Shown: positions 11,001-23,420 of the stretch, piece by piece
Layout of the letters: each line of letters starts with the position of its first letter
Position numbering within the stretch: position 1 is the first letter of the stretch
NCBI GenBank assembly: GCA_022605955.1
Contig: JAKCOZ010000001.1
Span: 16,732,146 to 16,796,145, forward strand
Direction: 5' to 3'
From: Rallus limicola
Taxonomy: Eukaryota; Chordata; Aves; Gruiformes; Rallidae
DNA length: 64,000 nucleotides
Program-made: the position numbers and the translations under genes
The notes under the pieces: model-generated
Database searches by the model: none
Told to the model about the DNA's origin: nothing
The model's input: only the letters and a program-made list of their open reading frames with translations

Positions 11001-14000
11001 GCTGTCCTAAGCAGCTCCTTCTGCTGCTCTTGGTCCTGACCCTCACCCTCCAGGCACTGCATACCCAATTCTCTCCTCATCTCAGCTCATTGCCTCTCTC
11101 ACTCAAAAGTCCAACTCCTCCTTCCTTCTCTGGAGATCCAGGGACAGACACAGCCAATTCACACAGTATCCATTTTGTTTTCTCTCAGTGGTATCAAACT
11201 TGGTCCCCCAAATCCTTGGTAACCACATCAGCAGAGATGCTGGCTGCTGCCAGGGCAACAAGGGAGCATGTTACTCAATGGCCCTTCCTCCTTCTGCATC
11301 CTGGCTGCGGTGACGTGTTTATTGCCTTTGTTTTTCTTGTCAGTCTGTGCAGACACACTGTAACAGCACTATCCCAGTGAGGGATCACTGTCCCCAGGGT
11401 CATCACAAGGGGAAAGAGCAGCATATTGGAGTGTGGCTGATGACCTGATTGCCATGATGTTTTGTGTAACATTTATAGGAGGGGGGTTACCTGAAACAAG
11501 GGAGATGTTTGAGAATTTTATCAAGGCATCTTTACTGCATTTAAAAGCTGCAGGGGTCCTCTTTAACAAGTGAAAGTAACGAGAGTGATCATTCTCAGCT
11601 CTGTGAATACAGGGTGGTTTTAGGCCAAAGAAGTGCTAAGGAATCACAACAGGCTGATGTTCCCAGCCCAGCAGGGAACAGAGATCCAGTTTTCCAGTCA
11701 GTTGCTGGAGGCCCACTGTTGGTGAAGGAGATACTCACCGCCTGTGGACTGAGCAGCCTATCTGTACTTGGAGGAGACCGTGTATTCACAAGGAGGAGGA
11801 GGGGGTCAGCTGTGAGAAGTCTGCCTGATTCAGGAATTGCCTGGACCATCTTGAGCTCCTCTTGCGTGACAGACTTCTCAAGCATCACTGGCCAGGGAGA
11901 AAGCAGTCAGACAATAAGGGAAAGCTGGCCTAGGAAAAGGCAGAGCCTGTCTGATAATTGAATACTTCTCCCTGCCTGGCCGGCATGCTGCGAGTGGAAG
12001 GCATCGTGAGGCCAAGTGCCTGCCACTGCCAAGGGACTTTTCCCCTCCACACAGCCACTGGGATTTCTAATCCAGGCTGGGTAGGACAATGCTGTCATGT
12101 TAGTAATAGTATAACTCTCTTAGCAGTCTACCGGTGTGACAGAGTCACAAAGAGAGCAGTGTAGGCTGAATAGGCACTCGTGCCTGCTAAGCCTGTAATC
12201 CCAGCTTTGATTTTCTCTCCCTCTCTTTCGATTTTTTATTCCTTTTTAAATAATCAGTTCAAACTTCATAATAAGAGTGATTAACTAATTGCCTGTTTGT
12301 CCATCCTTGGTATGGCATCCAATTCGGATTGCACAGGGCAGAAAGATGGTGGGGAGAAGGAAGAGCTGAGAGAGGAATGGGGAGGCTGGAGGGTGTCCCT
12401 GTTTCTTCTCTCCATGGAAACTAAGGCTGGTTATCTTTCTGTGAACCTGCAAATCACAGCTGCTATTTCCCCCATGGTCAGAAAAGGTTGGTGATGAGCT
12501 CTGTTGTCTCATTTGATTTAGACCTTTTGTGTTTATTTTTTTAGTTCAGCAGCTGTTACCAGCTGAGGGGAAATGTTTGGTGGTCTGTGGGGTGGAAGGT
12601 GCTGGGCTTGTCTGGACTGTGCTGAGGTTGTTACACTTGCATGAGACAAACATCAGTGATGGACTGAAGTCTGTCCAGGGCTGTTTCTTGCAATTGCATC
12701 TGAGACTGTGTCTGGACCTCCTCAAGGGTGATCTCTTTTCTCTGTAGATCCTAGCAGACCTCAGATGTTCCTCAGCCCAGGCAGCTGCAAGTCCTGCTCT
12801 GGGGCCAATTCCAACACCACAATGTGTTTCTTCATCAAAACCTTTTTGACTTTGACTGGGAATCTGACCACCTTTTCTCAGGAATATCTTGGGCTGGTCA
12901 GTAAGGTTCATGGGTAGGCAGCAGTAAGAAAGTGGACAGGGAATTACCAGATATCCATGTGAAGTCTTTTGCCCATGAGTTGCTGTTAAAAATTGCCCTG
13001 CCCTGGCCAGTCACAGGCCTGAGTCACATCTCAGCCAGTCTCACCCCAGGTGCTTCTTCCAGCATGACCCTCCTCCCTCTTTGTCTCCAGGAATAGTCAC
13101 AGCCCTGGTGAACTGCTCTGGGCTGCAGGTGGCTGTTCTTTTGGCTGGGTGATGCTGAACATGGGAGACATGGAGCAGGTCATCTGGAATAAATGTTTAA
13201 GTGTAGTTTGGTGCACAGGAGGATAGTGAACTGGAGAGGGCAGGAAGGTCAGAGAAACTACAGAACTGGGCAATCGTGGAGAAGCATCAAAGGACTACTG
13301 AAAGGTGAGCTCAGCTAGCCTTTTGCTTCACCTTGGTTAAACATTGTGTGCCCACAGCTCACCATAGCAAGACTAACTCCAAAATAGCTGTGTCCACGAG
13401 ACTCCTGAATGGTGTTGAGGCAGTCTGGCATAGAAAAGGCAGCTCCCTCTGAAGGTAAGGGGAGCTATGGGGCACTCTGGCAGCTTGTGGGGTGATGAGT
13501 GATGGCAGGGAACATGCTGTCGTGCAAGATCAGTGAAGCACTCCTTCTCTCTCAAGCTGTCTGCTTCTGTTGCTCTTTGTGAGACTCTTCTCACTTCTCC
13601 CTCTCGTGCTCATATCACCTCTCTTTTCTTTCCCTCACTTTCTCTCTGCTTGATGCACGGCCCTGTGAATATAATCTGTAGATAACCCTCTATTCTCTCT
13701 TTTCTCTTCCTCACCATCTTTCTCACTCATCCTTTCTTCCCGTCTCTCACTAACGCTCTGTTGCTCTGCCAATTTATTCTTCCCTTTCCTCCCACACTCT
13801 GTCCCCGTTTAATCAATCTTAGCACAGGCCTGTATTCCACCAGAGCTGCTGTTTCATGCTTCCTCCCATGGAGGGGGGGTGAGCAGGTGTCTGGTTAAGG
13901 TACCAGGTAGGAAGCAGGACTCTCTTTGGTGGCAATGGGTCATGTCACCCATTCTGTGTCTTGGCAGAAGAACACAGGAGGACACTACTGTTGTGACTGA

Positions 14001-14880
14001 ATCTGCAACGCTCAGAGGTTGTAGAGTCAAGGTCTATGAAGCTCCTGGAAGGGGGCTAGAGGTCTCTGGGTGTCCATGCTGCTCTTGTCTTTGGTGCCCA
14101 ACTAAGGCCAAAGCCTGGTGCCCAAACTGACACCCAGGAGGCACAGTCTCTGCCCGGCCCATCGTCCTATTCTCAAAGATTTCCCCATCCAGCATTTCAT
14201 GAGAAATAACCTCATGGGATGCAGTTGATGAGACTCTGCCATGCAGTTTTGATCTGTGGTGATTCAGAGCTTTATTCTGTGCAAATCCCTGGAGACTTAA
14301 AGGGCAACTCCAGTGCATGTAGGTGCTACCTTTGCAAACCCATCACACTGAGTCCCAGACGCTCCCCTTTCAGCTCAGTCTCTGCTCTTTCTGTTGTGCC
14401 TCACATCCACCTTTGCTTTTCCAGCTCGGTGTCCCTCCAGTTCCAGGGGGGTTCCCTCTCCCCATGGCGGCACACGCTCCATACCGGCGCCTGCCTTGCA
14501 TGCTAGGCGTTCAGGGCTTGCCCGGAGCTGCCAGATGCTCGCACCTTCTTAGCTCTCATGGGTAGGAGTTGCTATGGGAGACAGGGAGAAAGAATAAGTG
14601 CCTTCCCCAGCAGCACTTGGAGCCAGAAAGTCTTCCATTGAGTGAACACCCCCTTCTTGTGCTCCTTCCTCCCCTCAGCCCCCCTTTAGAGAGCACTCTG
14701 CAGAAAGCCGCCTTTGAAGCCCCTTAATTAGTGTCCCGCGTGTCCTGAACGGAGCCCTTCATTACCACCAGCAAGAGGCACAAATTGGCATGTGTTTCAG
14801 GTTTGGGCTCAGTGCCAGAATTTCGTTCCAGTCCCCTCCCTCCAAACCTCTGCAGCTTCTCCCCTCCTCGGCACACATGC
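5093..14880. other. Noncoding DNA upstream of ELFN2
   Basis: No gene is supported. Open frames of up to about 213 codons occur (for example 9089-9730), but that frame opens on GTG rather than ATG, and none shows a domain or exon-like boundaries. A CRE pair at 6314-6421 and a pyrimidine-rich tract at about 13575-13770 are the only notable items. Noncoding 5' exons of ELFN2 could lie here but cannot be picked out by eye. Confidence 0.55.
6314..6421. promoter_or_regulatory. CRE-like pair: TGACATCA and perfect palindrome TGACGTCA
   Basis: TGACATCA sits at 6314-6321. The perfect CREB/ATF palindrome TGACGTCA sits at 6414-6421, 100 bp downstream, inside the most CpG-containing stretch of this neighbourhood (about 6380-6435). 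A full CRE is a canonical CREB/ATF binding site, and many neuronal genes use CREs. Whether this pair acts on ELFN2, about 24.5 kb downstream, is inference only. No TATA box or convincing transcription start is visible next to it. Confidence 0.35.
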
Positions 14881-14884
14881 ATGA

Positions 14885-14921
14885 ACACACACACACACAC
14901 ACACACTCTCTCTCGCTCTCT
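14885..14921. repeat. Compound (AC)n-(TC)n microsatellite
   Basis: An uninterrupted AC run (about 11 units) passes directly into a TC-rich run with one G interruption. Shorter AC stretches follow near 14928. It is expected to be length-polymorphic. The reading frames across it are repeat artefacts, not genes. Confidence 0.95.
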
Positions 14922-17754
14922 CAGAAAAACACATACACACAAGGGATCCTGCCAAAAAAAGAGAAGACATCCCCCTCCCAGCATCCCTGATTTGAGGGAA
15001 AAAAACAAATGGCAAAAGTGACTCTGCTCCCTGCCTCCCCCTGGCTTGCTCTTGGCTCTGCTGACCCTTCAGCATATGTAACTGCAGGTTGGGGGTCATT
15101 ATCAGCCCCAGAGTATCTCTCACAGCCTGTGGATGTGCTCAGAGGGTGCTAATTAGTGAGAGAAGGGCTGATTAGGTTAGAAATTAAGTGTTTATTTTCT
15201 CTTCTTTTTTGTGTATGTGTGTAAAAATAGTGGAGCCAGATGGAGTCTCAGGAATGATGGGAGAGAAGGCAGCCAGGAGTCAAGAGGAGCGGAGTCTACA
15301 CCTCATCTCACCTCTCCTGCATGCATATGTCCTGGGTGGCCAGGCACTCTGCAGACTTGCAGCATTCCTGTAGCATGCAGACACCACATGTGCCCTGTGG
15401 CTGTCTTCTTGTTGGGACTGAGCTGGACTTCTCTCTTCCCCCAGTGTTCTGGAGAAGCTTTTCATATCTGCAGAACCTCTCAACTCCATCCCTTCCCCTC
15501 TCACAGCTCATGTTTAACCCCTTTGATTCCCCCACATTTTCTAACCTCAGTGTCTTCAAGCCACAACCAGCAACAGCAGCAGCTAGCAGGTTACAGGCAT
15601 CACTGCCCTTTCAGTACCATCCCTTGTTTTGGCAGTGCCTCAGACCCCATGTCCACCATTCCCACAGAGGCATCCCACTGCATAGGGTGAGGAAATTCAG
15701 TCCATCTCCACCAGACTTTGCCTCTCCCCACTTTGACAGTTGTGGCACAGGACTCCCCAAGCCGATTAGGTATCCGATTTCCAGTAACACTGAGGTGTGT
15801 TGTCATAGTTGGAGTGTGGCATCTGCAGCAGGCTGATTTGTGTGACCTGAGGGCTCACTCTGATGTTGGGAATGGAGGCTATCTCTCTCAACTGGGGAGA
15901 TGACTCTTGAGACAGGGATGAGTATGTTTTTTGCTTGTTGATCAGCTTGAGGGGCAAGAACTAGTCACTATGATGTGCTGAAGGAGCATTTGCAGGGAGG
16001 AAAGTTTGCTCAGCAGCCAATGGAGGGGTTGTGACCGGTGAGTATTACGGCTAACTGGGATGTGCAGACCCAATGGCAGAGGAGATTCTCTTGCTGACAC
16101 AAGCTGGTGGGCCCCAGACTCTTGGTTGTGCTTCAGGGGCCTGCTAGAAAGTGTATGGTATGTGGGGACTTTGTGCCTATGCACCAAGACGTCCATCTTC
16201 TTGGGACAGCGGGAGGGTAGCCAGGGGAACTCTGGCTGCAGAGGTGTACCTGTGGTAGGAGGAGAGGACGCACATATGTGCTGGTGCTCCTTGGGCTGTG
16301 TGCTGTGAACATGACTGCATGCATGACTGTTCTGCTGCTGCATGAGAGGAGAGCGTATTTGTCTGGGCACAATTTGGGCCCCATTCCCTTTTCATCGCGA
16401 CGGTGCTTTTTTACCATGTGGCTCCTGCAAAACAGCCAAACAAACAAACAAACAAACACATGGGAACCCAAACTCCCTATTACCACCACATTGCAGATGC
16501 AGCCTGGTTTGGCCTGTATTTCTCCCGTTGCCACAGCAACGGTAAGCCAGAGAGTAAATCAGAATATCCTCTCTGGTACTCAACACCCCCATATGGCAAA
16601 ATAATAGTGACAGTGCAGAAAGCCTGGTCTGTCTTCCCTACCTCTCCTTCCAACTGCAGTTCAGCAGAGACCCTCCAGAGACCTGTCACATGCCTGTCAG
16701 AGTCCCAAGGAGATCACAAGCCTCCTCCTTAGGGAAACCATTTTCGCCATGACCAGCAATCACCCTTATTGCCTGTTCCAGTTTCTGTGTTTCCTGTGGC
16801 GGGTGTTTGGGTCTGAATCAATGTTCAGCGTTCATGGTCTCAGCTCAGCTGGCTTTTAACAAGATGAATCCCGTCAGCTCCACTAGAGACCAAACAGCAT
16901 CCAAACCAGGCTTAGCAACCTGCTTTTTGCTTCAGCAAACTCTGCTTACAGCTGGGAGAGACACAGCCTTTAGAGAGGAGCAAAGCAATCAAAGCACATT
17001 TAGGACCAAGACTTCTGTCCAGCTGAGCTCAGAAATATGCTTGCTGGGACAACTGCCAAGAGGGCTCCACCAGCTACGCTTTGTGTTGGCCCTGGGCACT
17101 TCCAAAGTCGGCAATGCGCTTAGGAGAGAGATCTGTCTGCCTGGAAATAAGAGTCCTTGGGAGGAGAGGAGTGACTGCTGACCCTGGAACGGGTGTAGGG
17201 CAGTCCTCTGGACAGAGGGAAGAAGCCAGACTCGTGTTTTCTACAGCAGCTCTTCCTATTCATGTCCTAGCCTGGAGTTTTCTAGGTGCTACTAAAGCCC
17301 CGGAGGGTGACCTGCATCCCCTTTTCTGCCAGCAGGCGATTATAGTGTATCCATCACTTGTGCCTCCCCAGGCTCTGGCCACAAGTACTTTCATTAGGAA
17401 TCTCACTGTGTTCTTTGGCTGGATTTCCCCTGGGAATCCGATTTTAAGGCTCCCCAGTGATTGCTAATGTGTAAATACAGTGTGCTTCAGCATGGCGATG
17501 TGATTGCCTGAGTGGATTTGAGCTGTTAACTCTTCAGCAGCTGAAGATCCTCCTCACATCTCCCTGTTGCAAGAGCCACCTTGTTTGACAGGGAGATGGT
17601 GGGTGGGATCCCAGCCTGGCTCTGGGCAAACTTGCATAGCAGTGCGGATGGGTGCACCCTCGTGTTTCTGTGGAGGGGAGGGGAAGAGGCAGGAGTGGCC
17701 CAAAGAAGAGGCAAAAAGGGCCATTTGATTAAATGCTAGAGCACAGCAGCAGTG
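14922..17754. other. Noncoding DNA
   Basis: No gene is supported. Several overlapping open frames (up to about 171 codons near 15321-15836) lie on both strands of the same DNA without a domain or codon signature. A short (CAAA)n microsatellite at 16437-16459 is the only clear repeat. Confidence 0.55.
16437..16459. repeat. (CAAA)n microsatellite
   Basis: Between five and six uninterrupted CAAA units. Short tetranucleotide repeat with no further significance seen. Confidence 0.9.
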
Positions 17755-17950
17755 TAAAAATATACATATATCACAAGCCTTAATTAACACAAGCGAAGGG
17801 AAAAGGAGGAAAAAAGCCACTTTTTAAAGGTTTCACAGAGACTATAAACTGGCAGCAGAGAAAAAAAATGTAATACATGCAAATTAATGGCATAAATTTA
17901 GGGTTACTTAACTTCACAAATGTTAACAAGCTCATAAAAAAAAAGTTATT
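17755..17950. promoter_or_regulatory. AT-rich block with POU octamer, candidate conserved noncoding element
   Basis: The block is AT-rich without being simple repeat. It carries the POU/OCT octamer ATGCAAAT at 17877-17884, directly continued by TAATGG, plus TTAATTAA near 17779 and GTTAAC-type words. This texture is typical of vertebrate developmental enhancers. Conservation cannot be judged from one sequence, so this is a candidate only. Confidence 0.3.
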
Positions 17951-17974
17951 CTTTCCCAGTTTCCTGTTGCTGTT

Positions 17975-18310
17975 TGTTTAATTCTCTCTCTTTTTTTTTC
18001 TCTGTTGAGAAGATTATGTTTTCAGTATATTCCTCCTAAATTAATTCTGGCTCTCCCTCTTCCTTCTCCCTCCCTCCCCTCCTTCATCTCTGTCTCTTTC
18101 TCAGTGCCTGCCTCTGTCTGTTTGCCTTCCTTTCCTGCCTATCTATCATGTTCTTAATGTCCCCTTCATCATAGTATCTAGTCTTGGCTAGAATGCCATC
18201 TCATTTCTTTCCCTTTTCCCTTGCATGGCTCTTCCCCACTGCCACCTCACCCTTCTCTCCAGCTCTCAGCCTTCTTCCCTCTTCTTCTGGGCTTTTAAAA
18301 AAAATAATTT
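17975..18310. repeat. Pyrimidine-rich low-complexity tract
   Basis: Long C/T-dominated stretches (17979-18004, 18050-18125, 18195-18290) are broken by short mixed sequence. They could form a strong purine/pyrimidine strand asymmetry. No gene is seen within. A similar tract lies at about 13575-13770. Confidence 0.8.
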
Positions 18311-21300
18311 TATTTTATTTTTTCCCCCTGTAGCAGTCAGTATAACTCCAGCCTGGTAATGCTATACACAGCACTGCCAATTTCCAAACACGCAGTTTTC
18401 CCTGCCACTGGCAGACAAAGAAGGCAAGGAGCAAATTAAGTGGTCTCTGGCTGAACCGCTCGTTTATCAACCATTTGAATGGCTGTTTGTTGCTGCAGAC
18501 TGTGTAGCTGGAGGCAGAGGTAAGAGTGTGTGGGCAGGCTGCGTTGGTACGCCACAGTCCCACTTTGAAAGAGCTGTCACAGTTCCCCTTACACCGTCCC
18601 CTTTATTCAAGCCTCTGCCCCTGTACAAAGGCAGATAATAAAGGGCCCCGTAGCTCCTTGCTGAGCCCAGGAAGTCATGAGTCCCTGAGGTCACAGTGTC
18701 TCTGCTTCCTGCGTGTTTCTTGCTCTGCTTACAGATAAAACTAAGTTTAGAAAACTCAAGCAGTTGCCAGTTTAACTCTGCCAAAACTCATTTCTCCAGA
18801 AAGAGGACATGTGCCTTTTGTTCTGTTTCTTTTAAAGCCACCAAGGACACCCCAAGTTACACTGTTTGTGACGTAACCCGTCCTATCCGTGATGCTACGG
18901 CATTCTGTTCTTAGTCTCTTGTTCTCATTGCTTAAAGAGAGCGTGCTTAAAAAAAATAAAAATAAAAATCTCATTTTGACTTATGGACCAGACTGAGTCA
19001 TAGGAAGACATCATTAAAAAAAAGAGGGGGTGGATATCTTCATTTTTGGCCACAAGCCATCCCTGGAGCTTTCAAAGTAGCCTGTAAATATTACTGCCAG
19101 CTCTGTTTCAGTATCAGAGACAGCAGTCCTGGCCAATAGCTTTTCTCCCGAATGGTCCCATTTGGTATTTCAGAATACTGGAGAGCAGAGGGGGAAAATC
19201 AGTGTTTTATTCAACATAGCAGTCTTGGGAAAGGGGAGGTGCAATTACAAGCTGGAGTCCCTAGGTAGTGGTGAAAATAAGAAAATCCAAACAAGCAAAT
19301 GGGAAAAAAGGGAAAAAAAATTAAAATCTAAATTTCCTAAAGTGAGAGAAAGGATGTTGGTGGGTGGGTAACAAAGAGGCTAGGAAGAGGAAGCACAGAA
19401 GGAGAATCTGTTGTGTTTGGAAGATGTGGGAACCATCAACACAGATGTTGCAGAAGAAAGCAATTGAGAATCTGAATGGGACTTGCATAGGTTTACAGTT
19501 GGGTGCATGCTTAAGTGTGTTGCTAAACGGAGACCTGAATGAGTGAGAACAAGAAATAATCATGCGGGAGTCCCCGTGCAGTATCAGTCTCTGTCCAGAT
19601 TGACATCATAGGCTTTCCCACTGATTTAAATCGTTGCTTTTCCTGGGTAGGAAATGAGTCAGGGTGACTACAGAGCTTAGGGTTTGGCCTATGCAGATTA
19701 AGAGGAGTAGTAAGGAATAAATAAAGTATGGCATATGCAAGGGTGACTAAGGACTGGAAAAGAAGCAAAGAACAGTGTGGGGGAAGGAGTAAGGGCCCCG
19801 GTGTGCAGTGAGGAGGGACTGCCAAATGAATTACTTGCTAGGACTACCTGTCAAAGCCTCTGGAGAGAGATTTAGGGGGATGTGGCATCAATTGCTGGCC
19901 ATGGAATGTATATTACCTGGGTTAGTGGGTAAGACATTTAAGTATTCCTATTAGCTGAGTGATACTACTTTTTTTTTTCCCCTGTCCTTTCAGTCTGGAG
20001 CAAAGCTTGTTTCTCACTGACCATATTTGCAGCACCTAGGAAACCAGAGGCCCGATATCACCTGCAGCCTCCATGTACTTTGCTACTAACAGCACTGAAA
20101 GGGGCAGAGCAGTGAGTAAGTGGGAAAAAAAGACTGAAATCTGGACCAAGCAAGAAAAAAGGAAAGGGATGGGGTGTTTTTATTCTGTCCCCTCTTTTTG
20201 ATTGCTTCGTAGCTTAATTTAGCTTTGGCCTACATAATTAAAATGGAGGATGACAAGGTACCAGCAGAGACGATTATTTTGTTGGGTTATTTGCAAGGAT
20301 CATCTGTTTGTTGCAGGGCTGCTGTAGGAAATGCAACACCATGAGTAGACATATATAATTGTAGAGAGGGGGAATGAATAAACGTGTTTCAAAGAACAAG
20401 GAGAATTCTAAATGTCAGCAAAGGGGTATATGACTCACTCATTGGGAAAATACTATTATTGGATACGTAAGTAGGACTGTACAAAGCACTCAGAGGAGGG
20501 ATGCTACTAGAAAAAAGGAGAATTAATAAGTGAAGGTAGCATTTAGATAAGTGACAGTGAATGAATGAGGAGATTTGCTGTAAGTGCCATGAGCCAACAC
20601 AGGGCCTGGAGTGAAAGCAAAGGCAGAATGCAGGGCGAGGGTGTCGAAGGATGAAAAGAGAGAGATCATGGACAACGAGGAGGAGCATCACCGGAGACTG
20701 CTGAAATACAATGGAAAGGGGGAATGTTTGTTAAAAGACTCTACTTGGGTTTTGGCAGAATAATGGTGACAAAGTGTTTCTGTTCTACTGAGTCGGGATT
20801 AAGGAAATAAATGAGGTGGAACTTCATGGGAGGAGAGGAAATGGCTGTGCTGAGCAGGCAGGAGGAGACCAAGGACTCAGCTTGCGCTAGCTTCTGTAGA
20901 GGTGGGTTAGGCTGCAATGGATGAGTGGTGTGGAGGAATACTGCCCTGTTTTGCAAGAGGAAAAAGCAGTGCTTAATTCTAACAGACGGTGTTGTATAGA
21001 TTACGGACGTGTTTGAAATGAGCAGTGGAGGACCAAGGCATTTTGCGTGAATTCAAGCTTGGAATAGAGAAGAATTGACTCTTGGTACCTTTGACAGCAA
21101 AGTTGCAGATTTCTCGAGTCCAGAACATGTTTAACTTAAGACCTCTTGGTTGCCAAATTCAGACACCATCCCAACAGACCCATTCCACTTGTCTGACTGG
21201 TCATCCTTGCAGCCTGAAACACTGTGTGCTAGTACATCTGCCCAAGCAGGGGCTGGGGAGTCCAGGCAATACGGCAAATGGATCAGTCTGGTCTGCAGCA

Positions 21301-22084
21301 GGAGCCAGGGGATCTCCAGTCCTGGAGGAGATTTCCAGAGCCTTTAGTTTGGGTCCAGCTGGGAGCAGCACCAGTTCTTATTTTGGTTTTGAAACCCTGA
21401 ATTTCCAGCAAGCTGCTTTTTTGGCTGGCTTGGGTTGATTGAGTCGGTAGAGAGACAGATGTAGGTGGATAATGGGGAGAGGGGGTGGTAAGTGGCAGAG
21501 CTATTGCCTTAGTGAGAGGGAAGGATGCCGTATAAGTACTGCCAGTCCCCATTCAGTGAGCAAGTGGTGAGTCAGGGGCAGGTACTGAGTCAGCAGAAGG
21601 CGGAGGGGGAGGTGGGTGGGTAGAGCACCCTGGCTAGCTCGGTACTAAGGTACTAACCACTCAGACACACCGTTGCTCTTGGCTCCTCTGTGTTCCTGTG
21701 AGAAAGTTGCAGGCAGCAGTTCAGGCTACTGCATCCCGTCTATCTCCACTGCCCGTGCAATTCCCTGGCTGCCTTTCTGAGCCACTGGGGCTTCAGACAG
21801 GAGCCTCTCACCGTGGCCGCCGGTGGGCCAAAGCAAAGCACATTTTTTCATGAAATGTTTATGATCCTACTTGCAAACACTGCCTCTCTCTGAGGGGTGG
21901 CAGTAAAAGAAGAGGAATGAAAACAGCTGATGAAGGTAGAGAGAGCCTGACAGCCTGTCTCACCCCAAACATATCACTCGTGAGGCCAGGGAGCTAGTGA
22001 AGGTAGGAGAGGGGAGAGAGAAAAGAAAGAAAGAAAAAAAAAAGAAATGGGGTAGAAACGAATGTGTGAGAGAGAAAATATTTG
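18311..22084. other. Noncoding DNA with AT-rich blocks
   Basis: No gene is supported; open frames are at most about 118 codons and lack domains. An AT-rich block at about 20205-20310 (TAATTT, ATAATTAAAA and GATTATTT words) has enhancer-like texture. A purine-rich A/G run lies at about 22000-22045. Noncoding ELFN2 5' exons may be hidden here. Confidence 0.5.
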
Positions 22085-22210
22085 AGAGATGAAAAGAAAT
22101 TACCATACGGCAGGATCCTGTTATTCAACCTAATTTTCAAAGGACTGCAGCTGTCGCACTGAGATAATCTGTTAATTATAACAGTCATTGTGTTTTGGCA
22201 ATGGAAGAAA
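22085..22210. promoter_or_regulatory. AT-rich block with inverted repeat around TAATTA, candidate conserved element
   Basis: CTGTTA-ATTA-TAACAG at 22169-22184 is an inverted repeat with perfect 6-bp arms around a homeodomain-type ATTA core. GAGATAATC just upstream contains a GATA-like word (GATAA), and the block is otherwise nonrepetitive. This suggests a transcription-factor-dense element. Function and conservation are untested. Confidence 0.3.
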
Positions 22211-23420
22211 AAAACAGGCTCTAAACAAGGCAAGGTAGTGGGGAAAAGAGAGGGGAGGCATGGCTGTGTCAAAATGCATGTCAGATGCTAGCTTGAAATA
22301 TAGGTGGGCGAGCTGGCCAGGAGGAGGGTCCCTCCCCAGTGGGGCTGAGCTGTGCCATTGCCTGGGGGTGGAGGATGGAAGGAAGGTGGTAGCAGCCATG
22401 TGGAAACCTGATGTCCTGTCCAGTGTGGGGCTGCTCTTCTTGCTGAATCCATGGGTTCACAGACCAGAGGAAGAGCTCCGAGGGGCTGTAGCCCACCCTA
22501 CCGCAGTGTTTCACTCTTGGGTCATATGAAACGGTTTCTCCATGCCCCCCATACCTTTCCTCTGCTGCTACACCAGATCCAGAGTGCATGGGCTGTATTT
22601 GAGCCACTATCTGTAACAGTTTCTGTTTCTAGTTTACTCTCCATTTGCAGGAATCCTGAGTACAGGGTCTGCCCATCTTTTGACATCTTCCAGGCTAATG
22701 ACTTGGGGTAATGACACATGACTGTCAGAGGCACCCTGGCTGGGAAGGCCACGCATGGAAGGGCAGCATCTTTCCTCACTGGACTGGTGGCTTGACCTCT
22801 GGAGTTTTCTTGCTGGAGTTGTACAGAGGTGGCTACTCATCCTACATGGAGAGAGGTCTTACTGCCAGTGAGGGAACCTCTCTCAGATATCTGTCCAGGG
22901 GAAGGCTGGCTGGAAGCTGAGAGCATGCTAAAGGATGTTGTGCCCCATGGGAATCTACGTGCCTGGAGGTATCCTCCACAGGACGACTGGCTGCCTGTAC
23001 ATCTTGTGAAGGGATTCCTTAGGCTCTTAGTTCCACCCAGCAAGAGTCAGTAGTAAGCTCTAATGCAAGGACTAACCCACTCCATGTCCCTTCCCTGCCC
23101 CACCTGCAGGGAAGCATGTTTGGAGGCACTCCAAACTGGTCCTGCTGGGTTGCTGGAGATGTATTTAGCATCCAGAAATACTGGAGCTATGCTTGGTTTG
23201 TGTGAGGGCATCTCTCAGATAGCTTGCACACCTGCTGTTCACAGCCAGCTTGGTGAAAGCCAGGAGCTGCTGTTGCATGAAATAGGGCAGCACGCCCAGC
23301 ACAAGATGGTAGAGGTATCACAGTGACCCCGATGGGGGTCTTCATAGTGATATCACGTATGGCCCAAGACTTTCTCCTGGCCTCATGCAGGACATTCTGC
23401 AGCAATGCCCTGCCCCCAAA

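Noticed and set aside
10994..11380. Open frame whose N-terminus looks like a signal peptide (QLLLLLLVLTLTL)
   Set aside because: It opens on GTG. The leucine run comes from a CTG/CTC-rich patch, and the rest has no cysteine pattern or domain of a secreted family.
12186..12210. Phrase GCCTGTAATCCCAGCTTTG resembling a primate Alu
   Set aside because: The match is limited to this phrase, with no Alu body or A-rich linker around it, and Alu is absent from birds. Chance resemblance.
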